Part shown: positions 55,313 through 64,000 of the stretch, piece after piece
Position numbering within the stretch: position 1 is the stretch's first letter
Layout: each line of letters begins with the position of its first letter
Assembly: GCF_900459405.1 (NCBI RefSeq)
Contig: NZ_UHFN01000007.1
Span: 1,984,001-2,048,000, forward strand
From: Streptococcus hyointestinalis
Lineage (GTDB): Bacteria; Bacillota; Bacilli; Lactobacillales; Streptococcaceae
DNA: 64,000 nucleotides
Direction: 5' to 3'
Made by a program: the position numbers and the translations under genes
Notes under the pieces: generated by a model
Seen by the model: the letters and a program-made list of their open reading frames with translations, nothing else
The model's database searches: none
Told to the model about the DNA's origin: nothing

Positions 55313-56056
55313 TTTGGCTTCATCTTCTCTTGCAATCTCAAGGCAGTAGGACTTGTGATGGCAATGTGGACAGGTGAGGCGTCTCGTTTTTGGAGTGTGC
55401 GCTGCTAAGCTAAAGGCTCTAAAGGTCGGCACAAAGGGCTTGTGACAATGCGGACAGAGATAAGCCACCTTTTGATAATAGCGATAAACCATCCAGATAA
55501 GCACAAGGAGAAACAGTAAGGCTAAACTAACGCCAAGTACCTGCGCCCATAATTGCCCCTCAAAATAGTAACCAAGCACATAGACCACTCCTATAAAGAG
55601 GAAGGTGAGAAGAGCAAGCTTTACCCAGCTAGATACAAAATTTTTACGCCAAAGACTGTGATTTTTCATAACCAATGAGAGATCTGCCCATTGCTCTAAA
55701 GGCATCTCAGGCTGTTTTTTGAGACTGTCAAGCAAGTTGACAGCAATGTCAACCTGTTCCTTTTTATGGTGAATATCCTGGTTTAGGTGAGTGATATGAT
55801 CCACCAGCAACAACTGCAAGGTCTCAGTAGCATTATCCTCTGCGAGCAGCCTCTTGATCTGCTCAATGGAGAAATCAAGCTCTCGTAAAAAGCAAATCTG
55901 CTTGAGCACATGCAGGTCAGACTCGGTGTAAATCCTGCGCCCACCCTCACTAAGAGAAGTCGGTGGCAGGATACCACACTTATCATAATACTGCACGGTT
56001 CTAACCGAAACCTTAGCCAGCCTTGCCAGCTCACCTGTCGAGTAAGTGACAGACAC
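55310..56056 (-). CDS. MerR-family regulator with membrane segments and zinc ribbon
   Basis: About 248 residues. The N-terminal winged helix is STGELARLAKVSVRTVQYYDKCG and GGRRIYTESDLHVLKQI. A dimerisation coiled coil follows (about 85-115), then two hydrophobic helices (about 145-165 and 170-190: FLFIGVVYVLGYYF, ALLFLLVLIWMVY). The C-terminal module has CPHCHKPF and CPHCHHKSYC, a likely zinc ribbon. The start is one of two in-frame GTGs; the one at 56056 has GAGG 8 bases upstream, while 56065 overlaps it. A DNA-binding protein anchored in the membrane suggests envelope or metal sensing. Confidence 0.82.
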   Translation of the reverse strand: MSVTYSTGELARLAKVSVRTVQYYDKCGILPPTSLSEGGRRIYTESDLHVLKQICFLRELDFSIEQIKRLLAEDNATETLQLLLVDHITHLNQDIHHKKEQVDIAVNLLDSLKKQPEMPLEQWADLSLVMKNHSLWRKNFVSSWVKLALLTFLFIGVVYVLGYYFEGQLWAQVLGVSLALLFLLVLIWMVYRYYQKVAYLCPHCHKPFVPTFRAFSLAAHTPKTRRLTCPHCHHKSYCLEIAREDEAK

Positions 56057-56199
56057 TCTCTTCACCTCACTTTCATTGTAGAATAGTTGTCAAGATAAGG
56101 AGGCCTCGTCTCACTCCTTAGGAGTGCTCTTATCTTGTAAGTCTATCATAACTCATGACCTTAGGTCACATGCAAGCCCTAACCTTAGGGGATTTTTTA

Positions 56200-56799
56200 C
56201 TATTCATCAAAAAAATGGGAAAGTCCGCTGAGACTGGCAAATGGATTGGTCGTATCTTGTGGTTCTTGCTGCGTGAGAAAGGCTTTATTGTCATCAAACT
56301 CGAGAAATCGCTCATAGACAAGAGCTGTCATACGAGCGTCCTCTAGACTGTCATGGCTTTTGCCATCAATCTCTAAAAACTTAGCCACAGTGTGCAACTT
56401 CAAATTTGCAATGCCATTTAGGTCGCTACTTCTGCGCTCATAAGCCTCATCAAAAACATCAAGCGCATACTGGCTTGACAAATCCAGCCCGTAGCTGTCA
56501 AGGAGCGGTAAATCGCTCTTTAGCGCATTGTAGCCTATCAAAGAGCTATCACCGACAAAAGTTTTGAAGTCAGCAAGCACCGCTTCTAACTTCGGTGCGT
56601 CTCGTAGCTTGTCAGCGGTAATACCTGTCAATCCATTGATAAAGGATTGCAAGGGCACATCGCTGTAAACATAAGTGTCAAAGCTGTCAACTTCCTTATG
56701 GTCACAAAACTTAACGGCAGAGACCTGTATGATGTGGCTGACATCCTTGACTGTATTAAACTCCAAATCAAAGGCAATGTAGTTGCTTAATGCTTTCAT
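56200..56799 (-). CDS. DEDDh 3'-5' exonuclease (DnaQ-like)
   Basis: 199 residues. Exo I is in YIAFDLEFNTV (Asp-Glu), Exo II in SLIGYNALKSDLPLL (Asp), and Exo III in KSHDSLEDARMTALVYERF (His and Asp). The fold is that of the epsilon subunit and RNase T. No other domain is present. It may act in DNA repair or as a small oligonucleotide nuclease. GGAGG precedes the ATG. Adjacent to rocS on the same strand. Confidence 0.85.
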   Translation of the reverse strand: MKALSNYIAFDLEFNTVKDVSHIIQVSAVKFCDHKEVDSFDTYVYSDVPLQSFINGLTGITADKLRDAPKLEAVLADFKTFVGDSSLIGYNALKSDLPLLDSYGLDLSSQYALDVFDEAYERRSSDLNGIANLKLHTVAKFLEIDGKSHDSLEDARMTALVYERFLEFDDNKAFLTQQEPQDTTNPFASLSGLSHFFDE

Positions 56800-56821
56800 T
56801 TTCTCCTCCTAACAAAACAAA

Positions 56822-56853
56822 AAAAGAGGGTAAGTTGCAGTCTCCTCCCTCTT
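56822..56853 (-). terminator. Terminator of rocS
   Basis: AAGAGGG (56824-56830) pairs with CCCTCTT (56847-56853). On the minus strand a run of T follows. Confidence 0.75.
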
Positions 56854-56859
56854 AGATAT

Positions 56860-57399
56860 TTACTCGTTGCTACCAAAAAGTCGAGCTAAGAAGCCTTTTT
56901 TGACCTCAAGCTTTGTCTCTTGCTCTTCATCTTGTTTGGTTTGAATCTCTTCAACCTCAGCCTTAGCCTCGTCTAGCTCCAATTGCAGACGCTTGGTGTC
57001 TTCCATAGCGGCTAGAGTCAACTGCTGCTGCTGGTCTAGTTGCTTGTCTTTTTCTGCAATTTGCACATCCTTGACACGCAACTGCTCATCCTTAGAGTTG
57101 AGCTGAACATCTTTTGCTTTTAGTTGCTCATAGAGACGTGTAATTTCTGTGTTTTTTTCATCAACAAGAATTTCTAATAACTCACGTTTTTGTGTTTCTT
57201 CATCGATGGGGTCATCTTCAAAAATCGTCTTTTTATAGATTTCTTCTAGTTTTTCTAATCCTTCACGATTGACAACGGTCACACCTTTTTCATTTTTAGA
57301 GACAAACTCCTCTGGAAATGACTTGACACGATTGTTAACCGCTTGACGACTGACACCCAAGATTTCAGCGATTTCGCTGACTGTCTTTTCTATTGCCAT
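56860..57399 (-). CDS. rocS: RocS-like chromosome segregation protein
   Basis: 179 residues. The N-terminal helix-turn-helix (KTVSEIAEILGVSRQAVNNRVK, about 5-26) is followed by a long coiled coil with near-repeats (KDVQLNSKDEQL, KDVQIAEKDKQL, about 95-125) and acidic stretches. The C-terminus (KKGFLARLFGSNE) looks like a membrane-binding amphipathic helix. This domain order matches pneumococcal RocS, which links the nucleoid to the membrane and the capsule machinery. It resembles DUF536 plasmid proteins too, so the name rests on overall architecture. Confidence 0.75.
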   Translation of the reverse strand: MAIEKTVSEIAEILGVSRQAVNNRVKSFPEEFVSKNEKGVTVVNREGLEKLEEIYKKTIFEDDPIDEETQKRELLEILVDEKNTEITRLYEQLKAKDVQLNSKDEQLRVKDVQIAEKDKQLDQQQQLTLAAMEDTKRLQLELDEAKAEVEEIQTKQDEEQETKLEVKKGFLARLFGSNE

Positions 57400-57499
57400 A
57401 TCGATCCTCTTTTTGTGATATCGTTCTTAAAAATAGTATCACATTACGTCCATTCTGTCAATGAATGCTAGATATCACGAGCCACAACTACCAAATTGA

Positions 57500-58696
<1,197 letters not shown>

Positions 58697-58699
58697 GAC

Positions 58700-58726
58700 A
58701 AAAAGCTGGTTGCCCAGCTTTTTTTG
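58700..58726 (+). terminator. Terminator after the HI0933-like gene
   Basis: AAAAAGCTGG pairs with CCAGCTTTTTT around TTGC, with a following T-run (58700-58726). Confidence 0.9.
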
Positions 58727-58729
58727 ACT

Positions 58730-59755
58730 TTATAAAATCACCTTTAGTGCGTCAATGTCTTCTTGTGTGGTTGACCAGCTGACGGCTAGACGGATAACGG
58801 TGTGATTGTCGTCGTACTTTTCCCAGAAGCTATAGGCGACTTGCTTCGCTAAGCTTTCTAGTTTGTGATTTTCAATGATGATGAACTGTTGATTGGTTGG
58901 AGAGTCTAAGTAAAAGCGGTAGCCTTTTTCTTTTAGGATGGCTTTTAGTTGCTCGGCAAGTGCCAAGGTCTCACGTCCAATCTCTAAGTACAAATCATCT
59001 GTAAAGAAAGCGTCAAACTGCACACCACACAAGCGCCCTTTAGCTAGCAGGGCACCGTGTTGCTTGACAACGGTGGTAAAGTGTTTAGGCTGATTGGACT
59101 TGGTAAAGACAACTGCCTCTCCCATAAGAGCGCCTAGCTTTGTCCCACCGATGTAAAAGACATCGGTCAGCTCTGCTATTGCCTTCAAATCAAGGTCGCT
59201 CTCCTTGCTGGCTAAACCATAACCTAAGCGTGCGCCGTCCAAAAAGAGGGGAATGGAGTAAGCACGACACACCTTAGAGAGGGCTTCTAACTCAGCCTTG
59301 CTGTAGAGCGTGCCGTACTCTGTCGGATGAGAGATGTAAACCATGCCTGGAAAGACCATGTGCTCATGATTACCATCCGCATAAAAATCGCTCAAATAGT
59401 CCTCAAGCTGAGTGCTGTCAATCTTGCCATCCTCTGTCGGAAGCGTCAAGACCTTGTGTCCTGTAAACTCAATGGCACCTGCTTCATGCACTGCAACATG
59501 CCCACTCTCTGCTGCGATGACACCCTCATAAGAAGACAGCATGCTGTCAATCACCACTTGATTGGTCTGGGTGCCGCCAGTTAGGAAAGTCACCTCAGCT
59601 TGTGGGCAAGCACAGGCTTGCTTGATTTTCTCAGCCGCCTGTTGGCTGTACTCGTCCATGCCATAGCCCGCTTGGGCTTGGTTATTGGTCTCAATCAGCG
59701 CTTGTAGTAATTTGGGATGGGCTCCTTTATTGTAGTCATTTTCAAAATGTAGCAT
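58730..59755 (-). CDS. ltaE: Low-specificity L-threonine aldolase
   Basis: 341 residues, fold-type I PLP enzyme. The PLP lysine is in VFYIGGTKLGALMG (about residue 205). FLDGARLGYGL holds the Asp-Gly-Ala-Arg motif that contacts the cofactor. HVAVHEAGAIEFTGHKV supplies the stacking His. It cleaves threonine or allo-threonine to glycine and acetaldehyde. GGAG precedes the ATG. Divergent from the MarR gene at 59851, with about 95 bp between. Confidence 0.93.
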   Translation of the reverse strand: MLHFENDYNKGAHPKLLQALIETNNQAQAGYGMDEYSQQAAEKIKQACACPQAEVTFLTGGTQTNQVVIDSMLSSYEGVIAAESGHVAVHEAGAIEFTGHKVLTLPTEDGKIDSTQLEDYLSDFYADGNHEHMVFPGMVYISHPTEYGTLYSKAELEALSKVCRAYSIPLFLDGARLGYGLASKESDLDLKAIAELTDVFYIGGTKLGALMGEAVVFTKSNQPKHFTTVVKQHGALLAKGRLCGVQFDAFFTDDLYLEIGRETLALAEQLKAILKEKGYRFYLDSPTNQQFIIIENHKLESLAKQVAYSFWEKYDDNHTVIRLAVSWSTTQEDIDALKVIL

Positions 59756-59850
59756 GTCTCTCTCCTTTTGTTGTATTTACAATATATTATAACATGTTTT
59801 ATTGCAAAAGCAATCTTTTTTTGATAAACTAAAGAAAAAAAGGAGGACTT

Positions 59851-60252
59851 ATGTTTACAACCATTCGTACTATAGGGGCAATTACACGCACCATCCAGAT
59901 GGACTCCAATCGCTATTTTAAAGAAATGGGGCTCAATAACAATCTTTTCATCTACATCATCCGTATCTGTGAAACACCGGGGCTCTTTTTAAATGAGCTG
60001 GCAGATAGCATTCAGATTGACCGAACAACCAGTTTTCGTGCCGTTCAAAAATTGGTCAAGCAGGGCTATTTGACTCTTGAGAAGGACGCTCACAATCAAA
60101 AAATCAAGCGTATCTACCCCACACAAAAGAGCCTAGATATCTATCCGAAGCTCCACGCCTATGAACAGCAGCAGTCTGATAAACTGCTCAGCCATTTGAC
60201 GGATGACGAAAAAGAAGCCCTCGAGCTTCTCCTTACAAAGTTAACCTATTAA
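59851..60252 (+). CDS. MarR-family regulator
   Basis: 133 residues with a winged helix (FLNELADSIQIDRTTSFRAVQKLVKQGYL, about 48-76; wing NQKIKRIYPT). GGAGG precedes the ATG. It is convergent with azlD and overlaps its end by 12 bp, and is divergent from ltaE. It may control ltaE or azlCD; the sequence does not tell which. Confidence 0.87.
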   Translation: MFTTIRTIGAITRTIQMDSNRYFKEMGLNNNLFIYIIRICETPGLFLNELADSIQIDRTTSFRAVQKLVKQGYLTLEKDAHNQKIKRIYPTQKSLDIYPKLHAYEQQQSDKLLSHLTDDEKEALELLLTKLTY

Positions 60253-60567
60253 CCGCAAAAGTGCCATGGCAAGTACACCGACAAGGACGGATAAGAGGAT
60301 ATTTTTATAGCGAATCGCCACCCACAAGGTAGGAATAATCGCTAGAAAAGTCAGTATATCAAGACTAGGCAGTTGCCCGACCTTTTCGGTCATGACACTT
60401 GAGAGCAGCAAGGCAAAGATGATGGAAATCGGCAGGTAATCCAGAAAGCGAATGACACTATCTGGCAGCTTTTGATACTTAGTCAATAGAAAGGGCGCTA
60501 CTCTTGGTAACCACGTGACCACTGCTGATAAGAGAATAACGACTAAAACCTTACTCGACACGCTCAT
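60241..60567 (-). CDS. azlD: Branched-chain amino acid exporter small subunit AzlD
   Basis: 108 residues, four membrane segments. VTWLPRVAPFLL and LDYLPISIIFALLLSSVM are typical of AzlD. Together with AzlC it exports branched-chain amino acids or toxic analogues. It overlaps the end of azlC by 17 bp. Confidence 0.9.
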   Translation of the reverse strand: MSVSSKVLVVILLSAVVTWLPRVAPFLLTKYQKLPDSVIRFLDYLPISIIFALLLSSVMTEKVGQLPSLDILTFLAIIPTLWVAIRYKNILLSVLVGVLAMALLRLIG

Positions 60568-61255
60568 GATAAGACACCCCCATAAAACAACCGATCAAGG
60601 TCGCTAAAAGCACAGCCATGGACTCAGATACCAGACTGGCTAAGACAAAGTAAGATAGCGCAACAGCTCCTAACACAGCTACAATCTTTTTGACAGTTGT
60701 CGTGATGACAATGGCTTCAAACTGTGCAGCAAAGATTGCCACAAACATGGCAACCAAGGCAAAGTCTAGCCCGAACTGCTCTGGATTTGGGATGTATTGT
60801 CCCAAAATCGTGCTGATAAAAACAGACAAGACCCAAGTGATATAGCCCGTCACATTGTTGCCGTGCATCCAGATAGGCGCTATTTGTTTTTGGTGCGTGT
60901 AGGTATTGAGCAGGACCCCGTAGCTCTCGTCGGTTATCAAAGAGCCGATAAAGATACCGTCTAGTAGCGAGGCTTTCTCAAAAATCGTCGTCGCATGCAG
61001 GCTCATGAGAAAATTGCGCAGATTAACCAAGAAAACGGTCAAGACGATAGAGGACACTGGGGCGTGTGCTGCAAGCAGTGCGCACATGATAAACTGTGCA
61101 CTCCCTCCATAGACGAGAGCGCTCATCAAACCCATCTCAAGCGGGCTTATGCCAGAGCTAGCGCCCACAACACCGCAAGCTATCCCAATACTCACATAGC
61201 CTAAAGCCGTTGGAAGAGACGCTTTCACACCTTGATTGAACGTTAATGCTTCCAT
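60551..61255 (-). CDS. azlC: Branched-chain amino acid exporter large subunit AzlC
   Basis: 234 residues with about seven to eight membrane helices. The N-terminal GVKASLPTALGYVSIGIACGV and QFIMCALLAAHAPV, LRNFLMSLHAT are family signatures. GAAAGGAA precedes the ATG. A promoter is readable upstream. Cotranscribed with azlD. Confidence 0.93.
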   Translation of the reverse strand: MEALTFNQGVKASLPTALGYVSIGIACGVVGASSGISPLEMGLMSALVYGGSAQFIMCALLAAHAPVSSIVLTVFLVNLRNFLMSLHATTIFEKASLLDGIFIGSLITDESYGVLLNTYTHQKQIAPIWMHGNNVTGYITWVLSVFISTILGQYIPNPEQFGLDFALVAMFVAIFAAQFEAIVITTTVKKIVAVLGAVALSYFVLASLVSESMAVLLATLIGCFMGVSYHERVE

Positions 61256-61283
61256 TTCTTTCCTTTCTCAGAATATTTCGTCT

Positions 61284-61312
61284 ATTATAACATAGCGCTT
61301 GACAGATGTAAA
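61284..61312 (-). promoter_or_regulatory. azlCD promoter
   Basis: Minus-strand TTTACA (complement of 61307-61312) and TATAAT with extended TGT (complement of 61284-61289) are 17 bp apart. The -10 is about 29 bp upstream of the azlC start. Confidence 0.7.
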
Positions 61313-61318
61313 CATACT

Positions 61319-61352
61319 AAAAGCCCTTTCACCTCATGTGAAGGGCTTTTGG
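61319..61352 (-). terminator. tsaBD operon terminator
   Basis: AAAAGCCCTT pairs with AAGGGCTTTT (with a T bulge and inner CAC/GTG) just after the tsaD stop. Confidence 0.85.
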
Positions 61353-61354
61353 AT

Positions 61355-62368
61355 TTAGTCTAGGCGCTCAAAGGTTAAACTTGGTTTAGCATTGAGAGAA
61401 AGGGGGGCAACATTTGCCTGCTTGTACTCGATGGCGGCTGCTAGGGCAATCATGCCAGCATTGTCCCCACAGAGTCGCAGCGGAGGAATAACAGCATCAA
61501 CATCTGTTATCTCTTGCGCTAGGCGCTCTCTCAATCCTTGATTGGCAGCAACACCACCAGCCACCACCAAGGTTTTAACAGGGTAATCCTTCAGCGCTTT
61601 CTTGGTCTTTGCCATCAAAATATCAAGCACAGCTGCTTGAAATGAGGCAGCTAAGTCTTCTTTAGAGAGCTCCTCACCTTTTTGGCTAGCATTGTGATGG
61701 AGATTGATAAAAGCTGACTTGAGCCCAGAAAAGGAAAAGTCAAGGTTATTTTCTTTAAGCATAGCACGTGGAAAATCATATCTGTCCACTCCTTGATGAG
61801 CTAACTGGTCAATCTCACGTCCTGCTGGATAAGTCAGTCCCATGATACGACCAACCTTGTCATAAGCCTCACCTACCGCATCGTCACGCGTCTCACCGAC
61901 AATCTTGTAGTCACCCTCATGCTCAACATAGACAAGCTCGGTGTGCCCACCACTTACAAGCAGCGCTAGAAGCGGATAGCTAAGCTCTTTTTCAACTCTT
62001 GCTGCCATGAGGTGTCCAGCCATGTGATTGACAGGAATCAGTGGCAGATGATTTGCCCAAGCAAAAGCCTTGGCTGCTGATAAACCTACAAGGAGAGCCC
62101 CCACAAGCCCCGGTCCATAGGTCACAGCAACCGCATCCAAGTCACAAGCTCTAAGCCCTGCTTCACTCAAAGCGTCTTGAAAGCAAGTGGTAATGACCTC
62201 GACATGATGGCGACTCGCCACCTCAGGCACGACCCCACCAAAGCGCTTGTGACTCTCCACTTGACTGGCGATAATGTTACTTAACAGCTCGGTGTCGTTT
62301 TTGATAACCGCAACGCTAGTCTCGTCACAAGAACTCTCAACAGCTAAAATATAGCGATCTTTACGCAT
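61355..62368 (-). CDS. tsaD: tRNA N6-adenosine threonylcarbamoyltransferase TsaD
   Basis: 337 residues of the Kae1/Gcp family. It transfers the threonylcarbamoyl group to A37 of ANN-decoding tRNAs with TsaB and TsaE. The start [15 protein letters not shown], the metal-binding His pair in [10 protein letters not shown] (about 108-112), [11 protein letters not shown] and the C-terminal [10 protein letters not shown] are diagnostic. It is last of the tsaB-rimI-tsaD operon. Confidence 0.97.
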   Translation of the reverse strand: MRKDRYILAVESSCDETSVAVIKNDTELLSNIIASQVESHKRFGGVVPEVASRHHVEVITTCFQDALSEAGLRACDLDAVAVTYGPGLVGALLVGLSAAKAFAWANHLPLIPVNHMAGHLMAARVEKELSYPLLALLVSGGHTELVYVEHEGDYKIVGETRDDAVGEAYDKVGRIMGLTYPAGREIDQLAHQGVDRYDFPRAMLKENNLDFSFSGLKSAFINLHHNASQKGEELSKEDLAASFQAAVLDILMAKTKKALKDYPVKTLVVAGGVAANQGLRERLAQEITDVDAVIPPLRLCGDNAGMIALAAAIEYKQANVAPLSLNAKPSLTFERLD

Positions 62369-62377
62369 GTTTTCTCC

Positions 62378-62791
62378 TCATCGTTTCATAATAATAGCGT
62401 CTTCTACTGGATTGTGGTAATAGTTACGACGCTTGCCAATCACCTCAAAACCTGCCTTCTGGTACAAGTTTTTTGCACGGCTATTCGACGCACGCACTTC
62501 TAAAAATATCGGACAGGCAACATCATCTAGTTTTTCCAGCAAGAGCTTGCCATAGCCCTTTTTTTGATAGGCTTTTTTGATGGCAATATTGGTCAACTCA
62601 CACTCACCCACCAGCTGCTGTAGCGACAAAAAACCAACGATTGCCTTGTCTTCATAGACAAAAAAATAATCCGTATCAGGCTTTGCCATATCTGCTAGAA
62701 CCTGCTCATAAGTCCAAGGTGAGCTGTCGTAAACGTCTGTCAGCACCTCAAAGACAGCTCTAGCTCTTTCTTCCTTACACACGTTTGACAT
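62378..62791 (-). CDS. rimI: Ribosomal-protein-alanine N-acetyltransferase RimI
   Basis: GNAT acetyltransferase, 137 residues from the ATG at 62791. The acetyl-CoA loop KKAYQKKGYGKLLLEKL (R/Q-x-x-G-x-G/A type) and LEVRASNSRAKNLYQKAGFEVIGKRRNYY are clear. It acetylates the N-terminus of S18 in known species. The start overlaps tsaB by 17 bp and has only a weak ribosome site; the upstream ATG at 62848 would overlap far into tsaB. Conserved position between tsaB and tsaD. Confidence 0.92.
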   Translation of the reverse strand: MSNVCKEERARAVFEVLTDVYDSSPWTYEQVLADMAKPDTDYFFVYEDKAIVGFLSLQQLVGECELTNIAIKKAYQKKGYGKLLLEKLDDVACPIFLEVRASNSRAKNLYQKAGFEVIGKRRNYYHNPVEDAIIMKR

Positions 62792-63464
62792 AGTGGGTGT
62801 TCTCTGATTCTGTGTGGTCTTTGAGCCAATTTTCCTCAGCTTCGACACGTTTCAGATACTGTGGGACAAAGGCATCCACATCAACAGGAGAGAGCTGTCT
62901 GCCTAAGTGTCCAATCAAAACAGCTGACGGCAAGGTCTCTGTTATTTGCGCTTTTGGAAGAGCTTTTGCTATCTGCTCTCTAAAAGCGTCAACTTCCCCT
63001 ACAAAGTGCACTTTTTCTTCGTCTGTTAGACTTGAGAGTACATCGCTAAAGGACATGTAGGCATCTTCTCTTTGCGCTTTGCCATTGCGATAAAAGCCTG
63101 CATAGACATGCTGACGTCTCGCATCTATGATAGGCACGATGAGCTCATCTGCCTTTCCACAATCCGTAAGCGCATAAAGACTAGACACCCCAACTAACTC
63201 AATACCTAAAGTATAAGCTAGCGTCTTAGCGGTTGCAACCGCCACACGTAAGCCCGTATAAGACCCAGGACCCTCTGCCACAGCGATACGCTCCAAATCT
63301 TGCGGCTCTAATCCTACAGACGCCATTAAAAAATCGATGGTCGGCATGAGGCTGATGCTATGATTTTTTTTGATGTTGATAGTCGTCTCTGCCAACATGG
63401 ACTCATTGTCCAAAATAGCGACAGATAAAGCTTTATTAGAGCTATCAAAAGATAAAACTTTCAT
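62775..63464 (-). CDS. tsaB: tRNA threonylcarbamoyladenosine biosynthesis protein TsaB
   Basis: 229 residues of the ASKHA fold. The N-terminus VLSFDSSNKALSVAIL and VAEGPGSYTGLRVAVATAKTLAY are diagnostic. A non-catalytic partner of TsaD in t6A synthesis. First gene of the operon, divergent from rpoY. Confidence 0.95.
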   Translation of the reverse strand: MKVLSFDSSNKALSVAILDNESMLAETTINIKKNHSISLMPTIDFLMASVGLEPQDLERIAVAEGPGSYTGLRVAVATAKTLAYTLGIELVGVSSLYALTDCGKADELIVPIIDARRQHVYAGFYRNGKAQREDAYMSFSDVLSSLTDEEKVHFVGEVDAFREQIAKALPKAQITETLPSAVLIGHLGRQLSPVDVDAFVPQYLKRVEAEENWLKDHTESENTHYVKRV

Positions 63465-63482
63465 GATTAACTTCCCTTACAC

Positions 63483-63512
63483 TTGATTGTCTCTATTATT
63501 TTATGATATAAT
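63483..63512 (+). promoter_or_regulatory. rpoY-rnjA promoter
   Basis: TTGATT (63483-63488) and TATAAT (63507-63512) at 18-bp spacing with an extended TGA element. The predicted leader is about 130 nt long. Confidence 0.7.
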
Positions 63513-63573
63513 TGGGATAATTGCAACGAATCAAGGTGAAATCAACTACTCCATTTCTTTATTTTATAGATAG

Positions 63574-63601
63574 CTATCAAGTCCCTCTTGGGGCTTGATA
63601 G
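63574..63601 (+). other. Stable stem-loop in the rpoY-rnjA leader
   Basis: A 12-bp stem (63574-63585 with 63590-63601, one T-G pair, loop TCTT). It is followed by ATTTGTAG, not by a T-run, so it is unlikely to be a terminator. It sits about 45 bases before the rpoY start. Confidence 0.8.
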
Positions 63602-63647
63602 ATTTGTAGTAGCTTGATGAACCGTTTTGATATTAGAAAGGATTGAC

Positions 63648-63878
63648 ATGATTTACAAAGTTTTTTATCAAGAGTCAAAAGACCGCAGCCCACGTCGTGA
63701 GCAAACAAAAGCCCTTTACTTGGACATTGATGCTTCAAGCGAGCTTGAAGGACGTATCATCGCTCGCAAACGTATCGAAGAAAACACTTCTTACAACGTC
63801 GAGTTTATCGAACTATTGTCTGACAAACATTTAGAATACGAAAAAGAAACCGGCGTTTTTCAAATAACGGAGCTCTAA
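63648..63878 (+). CDS. rpoY: RNA polymerase epsilon subunit (RpoY)
   Basis: 76 residues (former DUF1447). [20 protein letters not shown] and the C-terminal [14 protein letters not shown] are diagnostic. A small Firmicute-specific subunit of RNA polymerase. I start at the ATG at 63648 with GAAAGGA upstream; the earlier in-frame start at 63627 has none. Always next to rnjA in this order. Confidence 0.96.
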   Translation: MIYKVFYQESKDRSPRREQTKALYLDIDASSELEGRIIARKRIEENTSYNVEFIELLSDKHLEYEKETGVFQITEL

Positions 63879-63879
63879 T

Positions 63880-64000
63880 ATGTCACAAATACATTTAAAA
63901 CCAGAGGAGGTCGGAGTCTACGCCATTGGTGGTCTAGGGGAAATCGGTAAAAACACCTACGGCATTGAGTATCAAGATGAGATTATCATCGTAGACGCTG
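63880..64000 (+). CDS. rnjA: Ribonuclease J1, 5' fragment
   Basis: The first 40 codons are visible: [18 protein letters not shown] followed by [22 protein letters not shown], the start of the metallo-beta-lactamase fold of RNase J. The ATG lies 1 bp after the rpoY stop; GGAG inside the end of rpoY serves as its ribosome site. RNase J1 is a 5'-3' exonuclease and endonuclease of about 560 residues; the rest lies outside the window. Confidence 0.95.
   Translation, partial: MSQIHLKPEEVGVYAIGGLGEIGKNTYGIEYQDEIIIVDA

Overview
The window is chromosomal DNA of a low-GC Firmicute, almost certainly a Streptococcus (bovis/equinus-mutans-salivarius side of the genus is my inference; the species cannot be fixed from sequence reading). 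Evidence: the block secA-DAHP synthase x2-acpS-alr-recG, the sucrose regulon scrK/scrA/scrB/scrR next to nusB-asp23-efp, uvrA beside corA, a RocS-like protein, tsaB-rimI-tsaD divergent from rpoY-rnjA, and CiaR-type TTTAAG-N5-TTTAAG boxes.

Layout. 1-930: 5' part of manL (mannose PTS IIAB) and its leader. 931-9360: nagA, an intact ISL3-family element with a perfect 8-bp target duplication, then recG, alr, acpS and two tandem DAHP synthases. 9453-21550: secA, an AlaA-like aminotransferase, a universal stress protein, a 1437-codon 2-hydroxyacyl-CoA dehydratase activase-like gene divergent from a TetR regulator with TGTTGCTTA repeats, a HAD phosphatase fused to a MazG-like domain, and a PrsW-type membrane protease gene broken by an in-frame stop. 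21600-23300: an IS110-family element whose 5' non-coding region folds as a series of stem-loops, a bridge-RNA candidate. 23477-30067: asparaginase and the scr regulon with operator/cre palindromes. 30101-34810: a nest of insertion sequences (IS30 inside IS630 inside ISL3, plus an IS481-like element in the same ISL3), each junction readable from its target duplication. 34837-42139: nusB, asp23/Gls24, efp, dCMP deaminase, pepP, a second IS30 copy, uvrA. 42323-49878: corA, a DUF1129 protein, an apparently leaderless P-type ATPase, a MarR regulator with a proV/proWX betaine-choline transporter, and a DinB protein. 49934-55312: a MetE-like enzyme, a padR-DUF1700-DUF4097 operon, DUF1304, a quinone reductase with a frameshifted TetR gene, and ybaB. 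55310-64000: a membrane-anchored MerR protein, an exonuclease, rocS, an HI0933-like flavoprotein, threonine aldolase, a MarR gene, azlCD, tsaD/rimI/tsaB, rpoY and the start of rnjA.

The most notable non-coding features are two identical small-RNA genes (about 46408-46475 and 53494-53561, minus strand). Each has a CiaR box, a correctly spaced -10, an anti-Shine-Dalgarno/anti-AUG segment and an intrinsic terminator, so they are csRNA genes of the CiaRH regulon. The structured leader of the IS110 element is the second highlight. Six IS copies, one nonsense pseudogene, one frameshifted regulator and one nonsense-mutated transposase show recent IS activity and gene decay.
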